From Sciurus carolinensis (taxonomy: Eukaryota > Chordata > Mammalia > Rodentia > Sciuridae): 64,000 nt of DNA. This document shows, piece after piece, positions 60,331 through 64,000 of the stretch. The stretch is taken from NCBI RefSeq assembly GCF_902686445.1, contig NC_062218.1:134525241-134589240 (forward strand), given 5' to 3'. The notes below the pieces were generated by a model. It was not told where the DNA came from and searched no databases. It worked only from the letters and a program-made list of their open reading frames with translations. The stretch's first letter is position 1; each line of letters starts with the position of its first letter. The position numbers were made by a program, and so were the translations under genes.

Positions 60331-60689
60331 AGAGCTGGTTACCATCCATGTAGGAATACCAGGAAGGACTGATGCTCATTCCTTGTTAGCAGGGTCCCTT
60401 TTCTTTCTCTCCCATTCTGCTGGTTTCTGCCTCTCATTTGAGCACTGGGTGTTCCCAGGTCCTGTCCTGTTTGTTTTATCCAGAAATTGGGAGGCAGTGG
60501 AAGAGGTTTGAGTTCTGCTTCTTTTGGCCGGAGAGTTGTTTCTCTACTGGGTCCATGTTAAAGTAGACCCTCCATTGGACAGAAATGCAATTCCTGGGGC
60601 TTTTCTGGAGTTACAAGTTCAAACCCTACCTGACTCTGGCGGCTTTTCATAACTTGACTTCTACTGCTATGTGGGTGTTGCTTTCACAT

Positions 60690-60810
60690 ACAGGATCTCA
60701 CAGGGGCCTGAAGAGGTAGGAAGGACTCATCTTTTCAGAAATGGAAGGCTCTGAGATGTCATAATTAGAAAGTGGAAGCACTGGATTTGAACGCTGTCTC
60801 TGCTGCAGGA
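60690..60810 (-). mobile_element. MIR SINE fragment, antisense
   Basis: 'tcagaaatggaaggctctga' then 'gcactggatttgaacgctg' is antisense MIR. Confidence 0.58.
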
Positions 60811-61337
60811 CCTGGGTTCCGGAGCTTTGGGTGCTTGCTGAGCTTCTATGAGGATGAACAAATGAATGATTATCTTTGTAGAGGCAGGATGAGATCTTTG
60901 CTCCTCCCCTATTTGATCATAACTCTGGACATCTCTGGATTTCTCCTGTTCAGAGTTTAGTTAGGGCTCCTCTGGCAGAAACCATGTGTCAGGACAATAT
61001 AGAAGATGCCCATGGGCCCCGGAATGTGACCAGAGGCTGTTGATGTGAGTGAGAGTGGCATATGCTGCTCATCAGGTAGAGTAAATGGAGCAATAGTGCA
61101 GCGTGTTACCCGAATACTCACTGTCATTCTTTGGTGACAACACAACTAACCTGTTGGCTTCCCAGGGCCTTCAACTATGCAACACTGGACAAACACAAAG
61201 CAGGACCTGGAGGCTTTTTAAGCTGGTGCTTATTATTGTTATTCTTTTATTTTTCCTTTATCATAGATTTATTGAACTAGGATTCATATAAGCTACAATT
61301 CAGTCATTTACAAAGCACAGTTCTGTGGTTTTTAGTA

Positions 61338-61440
61338 TACAGTCATCCCTTGATATCTGAGGGAAATTGGTTCCAGGACCCTCACGGATATCAAAATATG
61401 TGGACATTCAAGTCCTTTATATAAAATGGCATTTTCTTTT
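61338..61440 (+). mobile_element. Tigger1/MER2-type DNA transposon fragment
   Basis: 'cagtcatcccttgatatct', 'attggttccaggaccctcac' and 'tttatataaaatggca' match the left end of Tigger1/MER2. It begins immediately after a TA within L1 3' UTR sequence. Its right half is gone. Confidence 0.82.
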
Positions 61441-63164
61441 GAGCATTGTTTTTGTAGCACTTCATAAATTTTGGGTATGTTGTGATTTTGTTTTAATTTG
61501 TCTCAAAATATTTTCTAATATACCTTGTAATTTTTTCTCTGACCCAGTAATTGAAAGTATATTGTTTAATTTCTACATATGTGTGAAATTTCCAGTTTTT
61601 GTACTATTATTGATTATTAGTTTTATTTTACTGTGGAGAAGACACTTTATATGTTTTCAATGTTTAAAATGTATTGAGACTTGCTTTATGTCCTGACATA
61701 AGTACTGTCCTGGAGAATGATCCATTGTACATAAGAAAAATATATATTCTGCTGTTTGGGGGTGGGGTGTTCTATACAAGCCTCTTAGGTCTAGCCAGTT
61801 TATAGTGTTGTTCAAGTTCCCTATTTCCTTATTGATCTTCTGGCTGGTTGTTTTATCTGTTATTGGAAGTGTGGTATTGAAGTCTTCAGCTATTATTGAA
61901 GAATTGTTTACCTCTTCAATTGTTACAGATTTTGCTTCATGTATTTTGGGACTCTGTTGTTAATGGAATATATCTGTGTAATTATAATGTCTTCTTGATG
62001 AATTGGCTCTTTCATCAATGTATTATGCCCTTCCTTATTGTAAAACTTTTGACTTGTAGTCTGTTTTGGCTGATATTAGTATGACCATTCCAGATCTCTT
62101 CTGATTACTATTTACATAGAATTTCTTTTTCCTTCCTTTAAATTTTTCAACCTCTTTTTTTAATTTGGATCTAAATTGCTTCATATAGACAGCATATCAT
62201 TAGATCATGTTTTATTTTGTTTTTAAACAAAATATCAACCTTTTAATCAGAGCATTTAATCCACCTATATTTAAAGTCATTACTGATAAGGGAGGACAGA
62301 ATTCTGCTGTATGGTTTAATTTGTTTTGTACATGTCATATCTATTTTATTCCTCAATTTCTCAAATTTTGTGTTTGATTTCTCTAGTATACTATTTTGAT
62401 TTATTTCTTATTTCTATTTCTGTGTATTTTAAAGTTATTTTCTTAGTGATTGCCCTAGACATTATGACTATTATCTTAAACATGTAACAATCTAGTTGAA
62501 ATTAATACCAGCTTAGTTTCAATAGTATATAAAAACTCTACTTCTAATCAGCTCTATCTTCTTTACTCTTTAGAATGTTATTGTCACAAATTATATCTTT
62601 ATATATTATGTGCTCATTAACAAATTTATAATTATTATTTTTTGCATATATCTATTAACTCATATAGGAACAAAAGAGAGGAGTTGAAAACCAAGAATAT
62701 GTAGTTACCTTTACTGGTGTTCTTTAGTTTTTTAAGAAGAATTTGAGTTACTACTTAATATCCTTTTTTTTTCAACCTTAAGGACTTCCATAAACATTTC
62801 TTAGAGGACAGATTGACACAAATTCCCTTGGGAATGTCTTAATTTTAAATGTATATTTAAGGATAATTTTGCTGGATATAAAATTCCTAGTTTACAGTAT
62901 TTTTCTTGATCAGCATTTACAGTAAGTTTTCCACTGCTTTCTGACTGCCATAGTTTTGAATGAGAAGTCAATTGTTAATCTTACTAAGGATATCATGTAT
63001 GCTGTGGCAAGTACTTCTGTCTTGTTGCTTTCAAGATTGTGTCTTTTGATAATTTGATTACAATGTGTCTTAGCATGTTTTTCTTTGAATTTGTGAAACT
63101 TGGAGTTAATTGAACTCCTTAGATGTGTAGATTTCTGCCTTTTTATCAAAGTTGGGGACTTTGG

Positions 63165-63265
63165 GTCTCTTTCTTTCTTTTTTCTTTTTCCTGTGGGGCT
63201 GGGGTTTGAACTCAGGGTCTTGCACACATTAGGCAAATATTCTGCCATTGAGCTGCAGCCCTAAC
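63165..63265 (-). mobile_element. ID-like SINE, antisense
   Basis: 'gctggggtttgaactcaggg', 'gccattgagctgcagccct' and a T/C-rich tail at the left mark a decayed minus-strand ID SINE inside the antisense L1. Confidence 0.8.
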
Positions 63266-63480
63266 TTGGCCATTGTTTCTTAAAATGTTCTTTCTCTCCT
63301 CTCTTGGGAATTCGAATTATGTGCATTTAGGTGTACTTGGTGGTGTCCCACAGGTCTCTTAGACTCTGATCAATATACTTCTTTCTTTTTTTCCTCAAAA
63401 TACTTCCTCAGGGCTTATAGATTGGCTCTATGTTGGAGAATTCCTTCATTGCTTAGCCAGACTATTGACAATGCTTCCTT

Positions 63481-64000
63481 AGCCTTCACAACCTATAAGC
63501 ACAGAGCCTGAAGGTCAGCCAGAGGTGAAAATTTTGGGTATTCCGTTTTTTTCTTGAGCATTCATCTAGTCCTGAACCTGTCTGGTATACAGGGGCAGGT
63601 TTCTAATTTCTCTGGTGTACCCAGGAGTTTCCAAAGTCCTCATTTTCCCAAGTTTATCCTTCTCCAGCCTCTTCCTCCCCAAAAGAATCTGTTTATTTTG
63701 TGCCTACCCAAATTGTTATTGCTTTTGCCAGGTGGCCAAAGCTTGTCCCAGGTGGCTTTAAGTGCTTTTGTCAACCATCATTTGGGAAACCACATCAGCC
63801 CTGGTGAAGTCCCAAGGCTGGTGAAACAAAGGCAAACCCCAAGATAGGTTGAAACCCAATTCTTTGGGAATATGATTTTTGTTGTTCTCTCTAGCATCAT
63901 TAATATGCCAAGAATGAGGGCTACCATATTTATGAAATGGCTAAGCTGGGGAGTAGAGTTTGGTAAGCAGGTAAATGAAAATACTACAGCACTCTATTAC
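63481..64000. other. Intronic sequence at the window edge, nothing recognised
   Basis: No repeat or exon could be named. The next ADAMTS2 exon (Gly, then the segment leading to the furin site) is not present in the open frames up to the window end. Confidence 0.5.

Larger units (their letters stand above)
61235..63480 (-). mobile_element. Ancient L1M, antisense: 3' UTR, ORF2 and HAL1-like 5' region
   Basis: 'cagttctgtggtttttagta' (61316) is 3' UTR. 61490-62160 is the ORF2 5' part ('gtattgaagtcttcagctat', 'cttcttgatgaattggctc'). 62230-62660 ('catttaatccacctatattt') and 62780-63480 ('ccatagttttgaatgagaag', 'ggtgtcccacaggtctctta') are the more 5' L1M/HAL1 region. It is non-coding. A Tigger fragment and a SINE lie within it. 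Confidence 0.82.

Noticed and set aside
36150..64000. Search for the next ADAMTS2 exon (segment leading to the furin site and metalloprotease domain)
   Set aside because: No frame contains the expected residues after the Gly at the exon junction, so the next exon probably lies beyond the window.

Overview
This is mammalian genomic DNA, almost certainly from a squirrel-family rodent (Sciuridae). The lineage call rests on the interspersed repeats: tRNA-like ID SINEs (reading 'ggggctggggagatagctc' on the minus strand), a B1+ID fused SINE, rodent MT/ORR1-like MaLR LTRs, and recent L1 3' ends flanked by perfect target-site duplications (TSDs). It is not bacterial or viral. There is no operon, CRISPR array, integron or prophage, and nearly all the open frames in the window are chance or repeat-derived.

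The only protein-coding sequence I can support is one 160-bp exon on the + strand at 35990-36149. It has a good splice acceptor and donor. Its 53 codons read as part of the propeptide of ADAMTS2 (procollagen I N-proteinase), including the block [11 protein letters not shown] followed by HVVYRRPP. The rest of the window is therefore read as parts of the two large introns flanking this exon, with transcription running left to right. Neither neighbouring ADAMTS2 exon was found.

Layout: 1-3370 is an ancient antisense L1 carrying three younger ID SINEs. 3390-15150 is a patchwork of MaLR LTRs, L2/MIR, DNA-transposon fossils and SINEs. 15150-19076 is the largest stretch without a recognised repeat. 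19077-19800 is a young 5'-truncated L1 with a perfect 16-bp TSD. 20480-21760 is an antisense L1 3' region split by a Tigger-type transposon. 25.6-28.6 kb is MIR, AT-rich sequence, an old sense L1 and a (CT)n tract. 31515-31823 is a degenerate minisatellite of about 22-bp units. 35990-36149 is the exon. 38.6-43.8 kb is mostly MaLR LTRs plus a second recent L1. 46.1-47.7 kb is a large imperfect inverted repeat built on L2 sequence, with an unusually similar core. 52.4-53.95 kb is a second inverted duplication with a third partial copy. 55-64 kb is again dense in LINE and LTR fossils and ends in a long antisense L1 that carries a Tigger fragment and a SINE.

I found no new gene system. The notable signals are structural: two local inverted duplications (one with apparent patchy gene conversion), a diverged minisatellite, an LTR-like filler segment inside an L1, and several nested insertions. 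Repeat family names and percentages are by eye and from memory; a RepeatMasker run would refine names and boundaries.
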